Shown: positions 8,508-17,202 of the stretch, piece after piece | Layout: each line of letters opens with the position of its first letter | How positions within the stretch are numbered: the first letter of the stretch is position 1 | Assembly: GCF_903166585.1 (NCBI RefSeq) | Contig: NZ_CAESCM010000006.1 | Location: forward strand, 234,943-298,942 | Length of the DNA stretch: 64,000 nucleotides | Source: Pedobacter ghigonis | GTDB taxonomy: Bacteria; Bacteroidota; Bacteroidia; Sphingobacteriales; Sphingobacteriaceae | Reading direction: 5' to 3' | The notes under the pieces: model-generated | Databases searched by the model: none | Seen by the model: the letters and a program-made list of their open reading frames with translations, nothing else | Told to the model about the DNA's origin: nothing | Made by a program: the position numbers and the translations under genes

Positions 8508-11477
8508 ATGAAATTTAGGTTATTTCTATTCTCCTGCCTTTTGTGGCAGTTCTCCCTTCAAGCACAAACACTAAAATATACCAATGGCAACAGCTCATGG
8601 AACGCCGATTCGCTCGGCAACCACAGGGTTGTAGTGCAATTCTCGGGTACGGACAAAATTGCACATGCCAAAATAGCTTGGCGCAGAAGAGATGAACACC
8701 CTGAAACCAAGGGACTCATCATTCAGGATGCGAATGGTAAAAATGTAGCCGTTTTTGGTGCTGATAAATTAACCCGCGAAAGTGCTGACATTTATTTTGA
8801 ACCTAGTGGCGCAGGGAAATACTATGTGTATTATCTGGCCTATAAAAATGAGGGCAGAAGCAATTATCCAAAAGGTGTTTATTTAAAACCGAAACAGGTA
8901 GATCAAAACTGGCTAAACCTGGCTAAACGTACAGCTGTAAATACTGCTGTATTGGAGATCCAGGCTGTTGATGCCTTTAATAGCTTCTACCCCATGGAAG
9001 TTATAGCTACGGCGAAAGAAACAGCCGCAATTAAAGCGAAGAACAGTGCGGAAGCTTTTGTGGTATTTCCGGAGGATAGGATGTATCCAATTAAAATGCA
9101 AAACGATTTGCCTTATCGCTGGATCCAGAAAGGAACTAGTGCTACTTTTGCAGGCACTGCAAGCAAAGGTGAAAATTATGCTTTTCAGTTAGGCGTATTT
9201 GCATTAAAAGACTTAAACAATCTAACGGTTAGCTTTGGCGATTTAAAAACAGCGAGTGGGAAAGTAATTCCCGCTAAATTTATTAACTGTTTAAATACCA
9301 AAGGAACCAGTTACGACAATAAGCCGCTGTTAGAAGTGGTTAATGTGGCTTCGGGTAAGGTCCAACCGATGTGGATTACCATTGATATTCCTAAAACAAC
9401 AGCGGCTGGCGTATATGTGGGCAACTTTACAGTTAAAGCCAAAGGAAAAGCAAAAGTAATCGCTGCCAGAATTACGGTAGGGAATGAGGTGCTAGCTGAT
9501 GCCGGCGTAGGAACACCTGCTAAACAAACGCGTTTAACCTGGTTAAATTCAACCCTGGCGCAAGCCAATATGGTAGTTGCACCTTACACGCCGCTAACGG
9601 TTCAGGGAAATGTAATTTCGCTTTTGGGACGTAAATTTGAGATCAATCCGGATGGGTTCCCTAAACAAATCCAGACTTTTTTTAATGCCGAAATGACGGC
9701 TTATACCGATAAGCCTAATAATATTTTAGCTGAGCCAATCCATTTTCACTTTTTTAATACCCCTAAAGCACAAGAGAAATTTGTTGCAAGTAATTTCCAG
9801 ATTACCAGCAAAGAAGCAGGTACAGTGAAATGGACGGCTACCAATACCTCCGAAAATTTAAAAATGGATTTGGAGGGTGCCCTGGAATTTGATGGTTACG
9901 TACATTACGTAATTAAGGTTACCGCCTTAAAAGATGTAGATTTCAGTAATGTTGATTTTCATATCCCTTTTGATAAAGGCTCGACCAAATATTTAATGGG
10001 ATTGGGTGAAAAAGGTGGCGTTAGGCCAGATACTGTTAAGTGGAAATGGGATGTAGCCAATAAAAACCAGGATGCTGTTTGGATCGGTAACGTAAATGCG
10101 GGGCTGTATTACAATTTAAGAGATGAGCGTTATGTTCGTCCGTTGAATACCAATTTTTACCTGCAGAAGCCTTTATTATTGCCTAAATCGTGGGGTAATG
10201 AAGATAAAGGCGGGATTCAGATCAATGTTAAAGGCAGTTCGATGCTGGCCGATAACTTTACCGGCGCAAGAAGCATGAAAAAAGGAGATGTACTTTATTA
10301 TAACTTTAACCTCCTGATTACGCCGTTTCACTTACTCGATACCGATTTCCAGTGGGATAACCGTTTTTACCATAAGTACGGCGAATTAGATGCCATTAAA
10401 GCGGCAGGTGCAAGTGTGGTAAATATTCACCATGCTACGCCAATCAACCCGTGGATCAACTATCCGTTTATCGAATGGAAAAAAATGAAAAACTATATCA
10501 GCGATGCACACGGCAAAGGCCTGAAAGTTAAGATATACAATACCGTTCGCGAACTTTCTAACCATGCTTACGAGTGGCCTGCTTTACGGAGTTTAGGTAC
10601 TGAGGTTTATTCGCCTGGAAAGGGTGGAGGCTTTAGCTGGTTGCAGGAGCACCTGGATTCTAATTACATTGCGGCCTGGTTTGTACCCGAGATTAAAGAT
10701 GCTGCAGTAATCAACAGCGGAATGAACCGTTGGCATAATTACTATGTGGAAGGCATGAACTGGCTGGTAAATAATGTAGGGATTGACGGAGTTTATCTGG
10801 ATGATGTGGCTTTTGACCGTGTTACCATGAAGCGGATTAAGCGCGTATTAACCCAAAATAACCATCCGGGTATTATTGATCTGCATTCGGCAAACCAGTA
10901 CAACAAAAGCGATGGTTTTAACAATAGCGCCATTTTATATATGGAGCACTTCCCTTACTTGAACCGTTTATGGTTTGGTGAATATTTCGACTACCAAAAA
11001 AATAACCCTGACTTCTTTTTAACTGAAGTGAGTGGTATTCCGTTTGGTTTAATGGGCGAAATGTTGCAGGATGATGGAAACCCATGGCGTGGAATGATTT
11101 ATGGCATGACAAGCCGTTTAGGGTGGTCGGAAAAGAGCGATCCAAGACCTTTGTGGAAAGCCTGGGATAATTTCGGAATTAAAGGTTCGGAAATGTTTGG
11201 TTACTGGAGCGAAAACTGTCCGGTTAAGACCGATAATGCAAAAGTTTTAGCTACCGTCTATAAAAAGCAAGGTAAAACCATGATCGCTTTGGCCAGCTGG
11301 GCCGATGGTGATGTAAAAGTTAATTTAAACATCGATTGGACTAAGTTAGGTTTAGACGCTGCAAAGGTGAAAATAACAGCTCCGGCAATTGATAAATTTC
11401 AAACGGCAGGAAATTACGCTGATGGAAAATCAGTTCCGGTTGAAAAAGGAAAAGGCTTGATCCTGATTGTAGAATAA
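8508..11477 (+). CDS. Secreted glycoside hydrolase-like protein (GH123_N/DUF6067-type)
   Basis: A large exported protein, probably acting on complex glycans in the periplasm or at the cell surface. From the ATG at 8508 it is 989 aa with a clear signal peptide (MKFRLFLFSCLLWQFSLQA, cleavage before QT). An upstream in-frame ATG at 8457 would bury that signal, so 8508 is preferred. The N-terminal half looks beta-rich. The second half contains TIM-barrel-like strands with GIDGVYLDDVAFDR and later EHFPYLNRLWFGEYFDY. I associate it with the DUF6067/GH123 N-terminal family from its overall character, not from a search. Acidic residues in GVYLDD are candidate catalytic or binding residues. It stands alone between terminators. 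Confidence 0.7.
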   Translation: MKFRLFLFSCLLWQFSLQAQTLKYTNGNSSWNADSLGNHRVVVQFSGTDKIAHAKIAWRRRDEHPETKGLIIQDANGKNVAVFGADKLTRESADIYFEPSGAGKYYVYYLAYKNEGRSNYPKGVYLKPKQVDQNWLNLAKRTAVNTAVLEIQAVDAFNSFYPMEVIATAKETAAIKAKNSAEAFVVFPEDRMYPIKMQNDLPYRWIQKGTSATFAGTASKGENYAFQLGVFALKDLNNLTVSFGDLKTASGKVIPAKFINCLNTKGTSYDNKPLLEVVNVASGKVQPMWITIDIPKTTAAGVYVGNFTVKAKGKAKVIAARITVGNEVLADAGVGTPAKQTRLTWLNSTLAQANMVVAPYTPLTVQGNVISLLGRKFEINPDGFPKQIQTFFNAEMTAYTDKPNNILAEPIHFHFFNTPKAQEKFVASNFQITSKEAGTVKWTATNTSENLKMDLEGALEFDGYVHYVIKVTALKDVDFSNVDFHIPFDKGSTKYLMGLGEKGGVRPDTVKWKWDVANKNQDAVWIGNVNAGLYYNLRDERYVRPLNTNFYLQKPLLLPKSWGNEDKGGIQINVKGSSMLADNFTGARSMKKGDVLYYNFNLLITPFHLLDTDFQWDNRFYHKYGELDAIKAAGASVVNIHHATPINPWINYPFIEWKKMKNYISDAHGKGLKVKIYNTVRELSNHAYEWPALRSLGTEVYSPGKGGGFSWLQEHLDSNYIAAWFVPEIKDAAVINSGMNRWHNYYVEGMNWLVNNVGIDGVYLDDVAFDRVTMKRIKRVLTQNNHPGIIDLHSANQYNKSDGFNNSAILYMEHFPYLNRLWFGEYFDYQKNNPDFFLTEVSGIPFGLMGEMLQDDGNPWRGMIYGMTSRLGWSEKSDPRPLWKAWDNFGIKGSEMFGYWSENCPVKTDNAKVLATVYKKQGKTMIALASWADGDVKVNLNIDWTKLGLDAAKVKITAPAIDKFQTAGNYADGKSVPVEKGKGLILIVE

Positions 11478-11604
11478 CACCTAAGCCATATTCCTCGTTT
11501 GCAACGAGAATTATGAAGCTACACATTTGTAATGTGTTTTTTCAAGATCGATATAATCAATCGATCAGTTCGTTCTACCCGATTGCAAATCGGGATGACG
11601 TTAC

Positions 11605-11644
11605 AAAAAAATAGCTCATGGTTTAAACCCTGAGCTATTTTTTT
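11605..11644. terminator. Bidirectional intrinsic terminator
   Basis: A near-symmetric hairpin has arms built on AATAGCTCA (to 11618) and TGAGCTATT (from 11631). It is flanked by an A-run on the left and a T-run on the right. It sits between the convergent glycosidase-like gene and the dehydrogenase operon and could serve both strands. Confidence 0.75.
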
Positions 11645-11699
11645 GTTGATCCCAAGAAATCTGTTTCAAGATAGATTTAGCTTCGCTGAGCACTGCGTG

Positions 11700-11735
11700 G
11701 TTCTCCGCTTCACTGCGTTTGGGGCGAGATGACGG
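11700..11735 (-). repeat. REP-like element (CGTCAT...AGTGAAGCGGAGAA type)
   Basis: Read on the minus strand, this begins CCGTCATCTCGCCCC and ends AGTGAAGCGGAGAAC. It is related to the element at 15631-15659 (CGTCATTTCGACC...GTGGAGAAATCT). It lies between the terminator and the end of the dehydrogenase small-subunit gene. Confidence 0.5.
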
Positions 11736-11744
11736 TTTTTTATA

Positions 11745-12377
11745 TTATACCTTCACATTTTCCATGCCGTATTGTTTTAATACGTCGGCCGGTACTCCAG
11801 CCCACTGGTTTGGGGCGTTGCCCACATAACCAATATCTTTTACACCCATTTCGGTAGTGTAAAAGCCCGATGCTGTTAAATCTCTCATCCGGTTAAAAAA
11901 TGTTACTCCCGCCCTTACTTCTGGTTTAGCCTTTTTAGGGTAGGCAATTTCATCCACGATCGAAATCTGCTGATCGGCTGAAGACTCTACAAATGGTTTC
12001 TGGAACTTATTGAAGCAATAAACATCTAGCCATTTCAAGCCGCCCCGCATAGGTACTTTATGCTCTGGAATGTCTTTTACAATAAATTCGATAAATTCGG
12101 GTACTTTGGCATCCGATGCACTGCCCGAAACATCATCTTTAGGGATAATGATATCAGCCAAAACGGTAATCGTTGCCATTTCATGTTTGGTAAAAAAGGT
12201 TTCCGCTTTCAGGTTTTTATCGCGGTCTATTTCCCATTGCTCCCGGCCGGTTTCTTTTCCCGTTTCTTCAGTTACAACCGCTTCAGTTTTATTTTCGGGT
12301 TGTTTACAGGCCTCTAATATCACCCCGGTGCTAATGGCTGTTAAACCCAATGCCTTTATGGAATCACGTCTGTTCAT
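11745..12377 (-). CDS. Gluconate 2-dehydrogenase subunit 3 family protein
   Basis: This is the small subunit that typically accompanies an FAD-dependent GMC sugar dehydrogenase and is needed for its export or assembly. The 210-aa protein starts with a twin-arginine-like signal (MNRRDSIKALGLTAIS). A Cys at about residue 24 in VILEAC may be a lipidation site, although the Glu at -2 is unusual. The body contains FFTKHEMATITVLADIIIPKDD, typical of the family. It lies 12 bases downstream of the GMC gene in the same operon. By analogy with known complexes, the Tat signal on this subunit may carry the large subunit across the membrane; that is inference. Confidence 0.85.
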   Translation of the reverse strand: MNRRDSIKALGLTAISTGVILEACKQPENKTEAVVTEETGKETGREQWEIDRDKNLKAETFFTKHEMATITVLADIIIPKDDVSGSASDAKVPEFIEFIVKDIPEHKVPMRGGLKWLDVYCFNKFQKPFVESSADQQISIVDEIAYPKKAKPEVRAGVTFFNRMRDLTASGFYTTEMGVKDIGYVGNAPNQWAGVPADVLKQYGMENVKV

Positions 12378-12389
12378 GTTGTAATTCTT

Positions 12390-14126
12390 TTAAATGTTTT
12401 GTTTTTTCTTTTGAGCTAAAATATATTCGGCGGTACGCATAGAAAGCGCCAGGATAGTCCAGGTGGCATTTTTATCGCCTTGCTGTACAAACGGACCAGC
12501 ATCAACCACAAATAGGTTTTTGCAGTCGTGCGCCTGGCAGTATTTATTCAACGCCGATTTTTTAGGATCATCGCCCATGCGTATGGTTCCAACTTCGTGA
12601 ATAATTTTACCCGGATTAAGCAAGCCATAATTGGTATCGGCACCCTGTATTTCTGAAGTTACCACAGCGCCCATTTCTTTCATAATGCTTAAAAAGGTTT
12701 CCTGCATGTGCTTGGCCTGAAGAATTTCTTCTTTTGCCCATTTGTAATTAAAGCGCAATACCGGTATGCCATATTTATCGACCATATTAGGGTCGATTTC
12801 GCAATAATTGTCTTCGCGCGCGATGGCTGTTCCTCTACCGGCCATACCTACACCGGTTCCATAAAAACGGCGGTAATCATCTTTTAACGATTTTCCGTAA
12901 CCTCCAGCTTCTTTCATTTTGCCATCCCTGCCTGGGATCATACCATTCATTTCGGCTACTCCTCCGCCAAAACCATAAGCAGGCATACCCATGCCACCCC
13001 AGTATTCGATGTGGTAGCCGCGCGGAAAGTTTAAGCGTTTATTATCCAGCCACCAGGGTGAATAAATGTGTACACTACCCACGCCGTCTTCGTTGTAGCG
13101 TTTCCGATCCATCAATTGAGGTAAAAATCCCGAAACACTTGCTCCGGTCGAATCGTGCAGGTATTTACCAACCACACCGCTGCTATTGGCTAAGCCATTG
13201 GGGTGTGAGCTTGATTTCGAATTTAGTAATATCCTTGCCGATTCGCAGGCACTGGCACCTAATATTACCAGCTTGCCATTAACCTGATATTCTTGCAGGT
13301 CTTTGCGGTTTACATAGGAAACACCTTTAGCGCTACCGTCTTTATCGGTAATTACTTCACGCACCATCGCATCAGTAATTACAGTCAGATTGCCGGTTTT
13401 TACAGCAGGGTTTACCAAGCATGACGAGGCAGAGAAATCTCCGTAAACTTTACAGCTTCTACCACATTGGCCACAGTAGAAACAAGGTGCACGGTCGTTA
13501 TTATTTGGGAGTGCCTCAGTAAGTACCGAACCACGGCCTGCAATTACTTTTACACCGGCTTTTTCAGCCCCTTTTTTGATAAACAGCTCATTTAAACGCG
13601 GTTTAGGTGGTTTCATGAAAATTCCATCAGGCTCGCTTTCAATGCCTTCAACGGTACCATAAATACCAATCATGCGGTCAACCTTATCGTAAAAAGGCTT
13701 TACATCCGCATAGGTAATAGGCCAGCTGTCGGTTAAGCCATCTTTAGGTTTAAAATCTTCTGGTCCCATGCGTAGCGAAATTCTTCCCCAGTGGTTGGTA
13801 CGGCCACCCAGCATGCGCGAACGGAACCATTCAAATTCGCTTTTGTTCTTTTGGGTATAAGGTTCACCTTCCAGTTCCCAGCCTCCGTAAGAAGCATCAA
13901 AATCGCCAAAAGGGCGAACGGTACCAGCGCCACGGCGAGGCGATTCCCAGGGCCATTTTAACTGGTGTGAATCTAATCGGGGATCGAAGTTTTGGCCGGC
14001 TTCGAGCAATAAAACTTTTTGACCTGCATGTGCCAATACGTATGCAGCCATTCCGCCCCCGGCACCTGAGCCAACAATAATGGCATCGTAAACGGTAGGC
14101 GATTTCTTTATCTGAAAGTCACTCAT
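12390..14126 (-). CDS. GMC family FAD-dependent sugar dehydrogenase, Fe-S motif
   Basis: This is the catalytic subunit of a probable periplasmic sugar or glycoside dehydrogenase. The 578-aa protein has the dinucleotide-binding motif VGSGAGGGMAAYV at residues 18-30, LLEAG at 40-44 and GGRTNHWG near 108. A C-terminal GMC domain contains HEVGTIRMG and a DAGPFVQQGDKNATWT segment. Cysteines at 215, 221 and 225 give C-x5-C-x3-C, the spacing used for the 3Fe-4S cluster in Burkholderia-type FAD glucose dehydrogenase. There is no signal peptide, but the partner subunit has a Tat-like one. The substrate may be glucose or a glycoside oxidised at C3; this is not determinable here. Confidence 0.85.
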   Translation of the reverse strand: MSDFQIKKSPTVYDAIIVGSGAGGGMAAYVLAHAGQKVLLLEAGQNFDPRLDSHQLKWPWESPRRGAGTVRPFGDFDASYGGWELEGEPYTQKNKSEFEWFRSRMLGGRTNHWGRISLRMGPEDFKPKDGLTDSWPITYADVKPFYDKVDRMIGIYGTVEGIESEPDGIFMKPPKPRLNELFIKKGAEKAGVKVIAGRGSVLTEALPNNNDRAPCFYCGQCGRSCKVYGDFSASSCLVNPAVKTGNLTVITDAMVREVITDKDGSAKGVSYVNRKDLQEYQVNGKLVILGASACESARILLNSKSSSHPNGLANSSGVVGKYLHDSTGASVSGFLPQLMDRKRYNEDGVGSVHIYSPWWLDNKRLNFPRGYHIEYWGGMGMPAYGFGGGVAEMNGMIPGRDGKMKEAGGYGKSLKDDYRRFYGTGVGMAGRGTAIAREDNYCEIDPNMVDKYGIPVLRFNYKWAKEEILQAKHMQETFLSIMKEMGAVVTSEIQGADTNYGLLNPGKIIHEVGTIRMGDDPKKSALNKYCQAHDCKNLFVVDAGPFVQQGDKNATWTILALSMRTAEYILAQKKKQNI

Positions 14127-14390
14127 GTAAAATGGTTAGATGTTTAATACATCTAATCTAAAGTTTAATTTTTTTAAATAAAAGCGATCACCTTCTTTAG
14201 AATCAGTATAGATAATGAAGCTTTAAACGTTTCTAAATCGTATTACGTCAATCATTTGTTTAGGGCAGCCTGAGCGGTTTTTCAACTAGGAATACATTCC
14301 ATATCCCCGCTTACATCTTCCATTGTTTTTTGTAATGGTCGCTCTATTGTTACATTATTCCAAGTATAAGGCTTAGCCCGTAAACTTGAT

Positions 14391-14398
14391 TATCTTTG
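14391..14398 (+). promoter_or_regulatory. Possible -7 box (TATCTTTG) for the methyltransferase gene
   Basis: TATCTTTG matches the Bacteroidota TAnnTTTG -7 consensus 17 bases before the ATG at 14416. No clear -33 TTG is present at the expected distance. The rest of the divergent spacer 14127-14415 shows no other feature I can support. Confidence 0.4.
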
Positions 14399-14415
14399 CA
14401 GCTTAAACTTTATCA

Positions 14416-15603
14416 ATGCCAGTATCTGCCTATATCGAACAATTTATCGCTGCTTTAAAAGAGAGTTTTGAAACCAGAACTTTTGTGAAGGTTTCTTTCG
14501 GTAACTATAAGGGAACAGAAGAAGCTTTAAAGCAAATCCTGATCCGCAGGGTGGTGATTAAACGTGAAGATAAACTGGCTTTTACTTATCGCTATAAAAC
14601 CCGCGATGTGGTAAAAAATTACACGCTCGATGAGGCCCTAAGTTTGATTTCGGCTTATCTGGAGAATGGCTTTAAAATTGGCACCTTGTTTACTACAGAT
14701 AAAGATCTGATACTGGAAGAGCTGAACAACGGAAAGGTGGTGATAAGGGAAAACAAAGCTTCGAGCAAGGAGGCTCCGTCTGGCAGTCACGATAAAGAAA
14801 AAATGAGATTGATTAAAGCAGATTCGAAATCGTATTTAACGGAACTAAAAATCACCGATGCAGAGGGAAAGGTATTTAAAAATGCGCAGGATAAATTCCG
14901 TCAGATTAGTCACTATATCGAAATTTTAAGTTCATTAATAAAAGAACTGCCGGCAGGAACCATAAGAAAGGTTGCCGATATGGGCTCGGGCAAGGGTTAT
15001 TTAACTTTTGCACTTTATGATTACCTGCATTCGGTTTTGAAACTGGATTCGGAAGTGGTTGGGGTGGAGTACCGCCAGGACATGGTTGAACTATGCAATC
15101 AGGTTGCTGAAAAATCATCTTTCGATAAATTGAATTTTGTACAGGGAACAATTGAAGATTACCAGGCAGCCGATGTAAACCTGCTGATTGCATTACACGC
15201 CTGCGATACGGCAACGGATGATGCTATTTTTAAAGGAATTAAAGCCAATGCCGAACTTATTGTGGTTGCACCTTGTTGCCACAAACAAATACGCCGGGAA
15301 ATTGAACAGCACAAAGTGAAAAATGATGTTTCTTTTTTAACCAAATACGGGATATTTTTAGAGCGTCAGGCAGAGATGGTTACAGATGGTATACGTGCTT
15401 TGATTTTAGAGTATTTTGGCTACAAAACTAAGGTTTTCGAATTTATTTCTGATGCGCATACGCCTAAAAATGTGCTTGTTGTGGGGATTAAGGGCAAAGC
15501 GCTAAGCGCAGAGCGAAAATCGGAGGTTTTGGAAAAGATTAAAGCAAGCAAGGCCTATTTCGGGATCGGTTACCATCATTTGGAGAGGTTACTTGAGTTA
15601 TAG
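14416..15603 (+). CDS. Class I SAM-dependent methyltransferase
   Basis: A cytosolic protein of 395 aa. The C-terminal half (about 185-345) is a Rossmann methyltransferase of the Methyltransf_32 type. It has motif I VADMGSGKGYLTFALYDYL near residue 193, an acidic VVGVEYRQDM, and a signature ALHACDTATDDAI followed by VVAPCCHKQ. The N-terminal half (FVKVSFGNYKG...) may bind substrate. The family includes rRNA/tRNA-related and uncharacterised members, so the substrate is unknown. The codons for GKALSAER (15493-15516) contain a copy of the GCGCTAAGCGC repeat family. It ends convergently with the L,D-transpeptidase-like gene. Confidence 0.85.
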   Translation: MPVSAYIEQFIAALKESFETRTFVKVSFGNYKGTEEALKQILIRRVVIKREDKLAFTYRYKTRDVVKNYTLDEALSLISAYLENGFKIGTLFTTDKDLILEELNNGKVVIRENKASSKEAPSGSHDKEKMRLIKADSKSYLTELKITDAEGKVFKNAQDKFRQISHYIEILSSLIKELPAGTIRKVADMGSGKGYLTFALYDYLHSVLKLDSEVVGVEYRQDMVELCNQVAEKSSFDKLNFVQGTIEDYQAADVNLLIALHACDTATDDAIFKGIKANAELIVVAPCCHKQIRREIEQHKVKNDVSFLTKYGIFLERQAEMVTDGIRALILEYFGYKTKVFEFISDAHTPKNVLVVGIKGKALSAERKSEVLEKIKASKAYFGIGYHHLERLLEL

Positions 15604-15630
15604 ATTCGATTCTTTTTGCTAACTGATCAC

Positions 15631-15659
15631 CGTCATTTCGACCGTAGTGGAGAAATCTT
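15631..15659 (+). repeat. REP-like element between convergent genes
   Basis: CGTCATTTCGACCGTAGTGG, continuing AGAAATCTT, matches a dispersed short element type also represented in a variant at 11700-11735. It occupies nearly the whole 61-base gap between two convergent genes. Confidence 0.5.
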
Positions 15660-15664
15660 ATCGG

Positions 15665-16240
15665 TTAAACATAAATCCAAAGCAAAACCGGCTTTTTTCT
15701 GTTTTTTAACAAAGTATCTACCTTTCGCATCGTTGAATCTGATAAAACCGGGCAGCCGGCACTTTGGCCAAATAAGGTTTGCGGATAAATTTCATGATTG
15801 GGAACAGGACTGTAGGAATGCAAAACGACAATCCTTTTAAAGGCATTGCTGTTAGTTTCTTCTAATCCATACATTTTATAGTGCACATTAATTCCCCAGT
15901 TACTATAGGCACGGCCTTTTACCTTGTACTTTCCCAGCGAAGTGCAATAACTACCTTCTTTATTGCTAAACACCACTTTGGTTGGTGTGCTACCTCCGCC
16001 AACGCCATGAGCACATAATCCTTCGATGGTGATTGCTTTTTGCTTAAAATCGTAAACAAAAAGCCTGTTTTTACCTGAGTGGATACTCATATCAACCATG
16101 ATGGCAATCGAGGTATCCATATTATTTTTCTTACAAAAAGCTAAAGCCTCATTAACCTTATCTACACTGATACTTTTTTTATGGACCGATTTAAACCCAA
16201 ACAGTGTAAATAGGATAAGGAGAGCGAATAATTTTTGCAT
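15665..16240 (-). CDS. Murein L,D-transpeptidase catalytic domain protein (YkuD_2 type)
   Basis: A probable envelope protein of 191 aa with an N-terminal signal or anchor (MQKLFALLILFTLFGFKSV). The catalytic region shows HSYSPVPNHEIYP (about 143-155) and QSAGCPVLSD, the SxGC cysteine motif of YkuD-type L,D-transpeptidases, near residue 167. AHGVGGGSTPTKVVFSN and GKYKVKGRAYSNWG are typical of the YkuD_2 family. It would cross-link or modify peptidoglycan, although many family members lack proven activity. It is monocistronic. Confidence 0.8.
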   Translation of the reverse strand: MQKLFALLILFTLFGFKSVHKKSISVDKVNEALAFCKKNNMDTSIAIMVDMSIHSGKNRLFVYDFKQKAITIEGLCAHGVGGGSTPTKVVFSNKEGSYCTSLGKYKVKGRAYSNWGINVHYKMYGLEETNSNAFKRIVVLHSYSPVPNHEIYPQTLFGQSAGCPVLSDSTMRKVDTLLKNRKKPVLLWIYV

Positions 16241-16270
16241 TTATTACATGTTGGTTGACGGAGCATCATT

Positions 16271-16352
16271 TCGGTTGGTGAGGACACCAACCGATAGTAG
16301 GAATAAGAATTGATCGATACCAGTTGTTTTGGTTGGTACGGCTACTAACCGA
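16271..16352. repeat. Two GGTTGGT...CCAACC inverted repeats
   Basis: TCGGTTGGTG and CACCAACCGA (16271-16280 and 16285-16294) form a perfect 10-bp stem around AGGA. A related, less perfect unit follows at about 16330-16352 (GGTTGGTACGGCTACTAACC). A third partial copy (GGTCGGTGAGGACACCAA) occurs at 63867-63884. These look like one dispersed palindromic element family. Confidence 0.55.
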
Positions 16353-16363
16353 TAGAACGGAAC

Positions 16364-16723
16364 TTATAAATGCAATAAAATCACTGCAATTAATGCGGGG
16401 ATAGATTGCACATATAAAATTTTCTTACTGGCTGTTGCTGCGCCATAAATACCGGCAATAATTACACAGGTTAAAAAGAATATGGCTACATACAATCGCC
16501 AGTGGTGGTCGGTTATGCATAACGACCAGATTAAACCTGCCGCTAAAAAGCCATTGTACAAGCCCTGGTTTGCGGCCAGTGTTTTGGTTGGAGCGAATAA
16601 ATCTTTAGGGATAGTTTTAAAAACCTTTGGTGCTTTGGTTGTCCAGGCGAACATTTCGAGCCAAAGGATATAAATGTGGATAAGGGCAACAAGCCCGATC
16701 ATGATTTGTGCTGCTACTTGCAT
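16364..16723 (-). CDS. DUF1304 domain-containing membrane protein
   Basis: A 119-aa inner-membrane protein with four hydrophobic segments (about residues 5-25, 50-70, 77-95 and 100-117). It matches my recollection of the DUF1304 family: N-terminal HIYILWLEMFAW, central TLAANQGLYNGFLAAGLIW, and a GIYGAATASKK loop. Function is unknown. It is not obviously cotranscribed with its neighbours. Confidence 0.8.
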   Translation of the reverse strand: MQVAAQIMIGLVALIHIYILWLEMFAWTTKAPKVFKTIPKDLFAPTKTLAANQGLYNGFLAAGLIWSLCITDHHWRLYVAIFFLTCVIIAGIYGAATASKKILYVQSIPALIAVILLHL

Positions 16724-17202
16724 ATTAAGTGATTACACTGATAGGATGATTACACGGATTACCCTATGCAATAATAAAGATATAAAAGTTTGAGGATAAT
16801 TGTATGAGGTATATTTAGTTCGTTAGTCGATTTTTTTGCACTGCCGCTGTAAATAAACCCGATTGAAGCGGTAGCTCCTGGCTTTAAGCCAGGACTACAA
16901 GCAAAAAGCGGGACAGGTGCTCCCGACGAGATTCGGACTTTCATTTTCAAAATCATTTAGGCACATTGCTCGCTTTAGTCTTTCCGCTTTAATCTTTCTT
17001 ACGCTTTAATCTTTCACACCCCTCATCCATCTGTCATCGTACATTTTTCATCTCTTTCTGTCATGCTGTCAGTATCAAATCAGATTATTTTTTACATTTT
17101 ATCAGTCTTTTGCCCATATTATCTGCCAAAAACCAATTGGCACAAGCATTGTTTAACAGGAGTAGAAATTATAATACTTTAAAAAGAGAAAATAAAAATA
17201 CA
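16724..17202. repeat. Mosaic of short repeats upstream of dnaK
   Basis: This 479-base gap holds no credible gene. It contains a GATTACACGGATT-type unit (16748-16760) that recurs inverted near 60725. It also contains a 'GAAGCGGTAGCTCCTGGC...GCCAGGACTACAAGC' inverted unit (about 16865-16905). A pyrimidine-rich run CTTTAGTCTTTCCGCTTTAA (from about 16971) is the complement of the AAAG-type runs at 60625-60690. An in-frame upstream ORF extension of dnaK (from 17110) is not believed. The dnaK promoter cannot be placed with confidence. Confidence 0.55.

Noticed and set aside
16759..16956. 65-aa minus-strand frame
   Set aside because: It lies wholly within repeat modules and has no plausible start context or protein features.
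17110..17202. N-terminal extension of DnaK
   Set aside because: The 31 extra residues do not belong to Hsp70, and [14 protein letters not shown] at 17203 is the canonical start.
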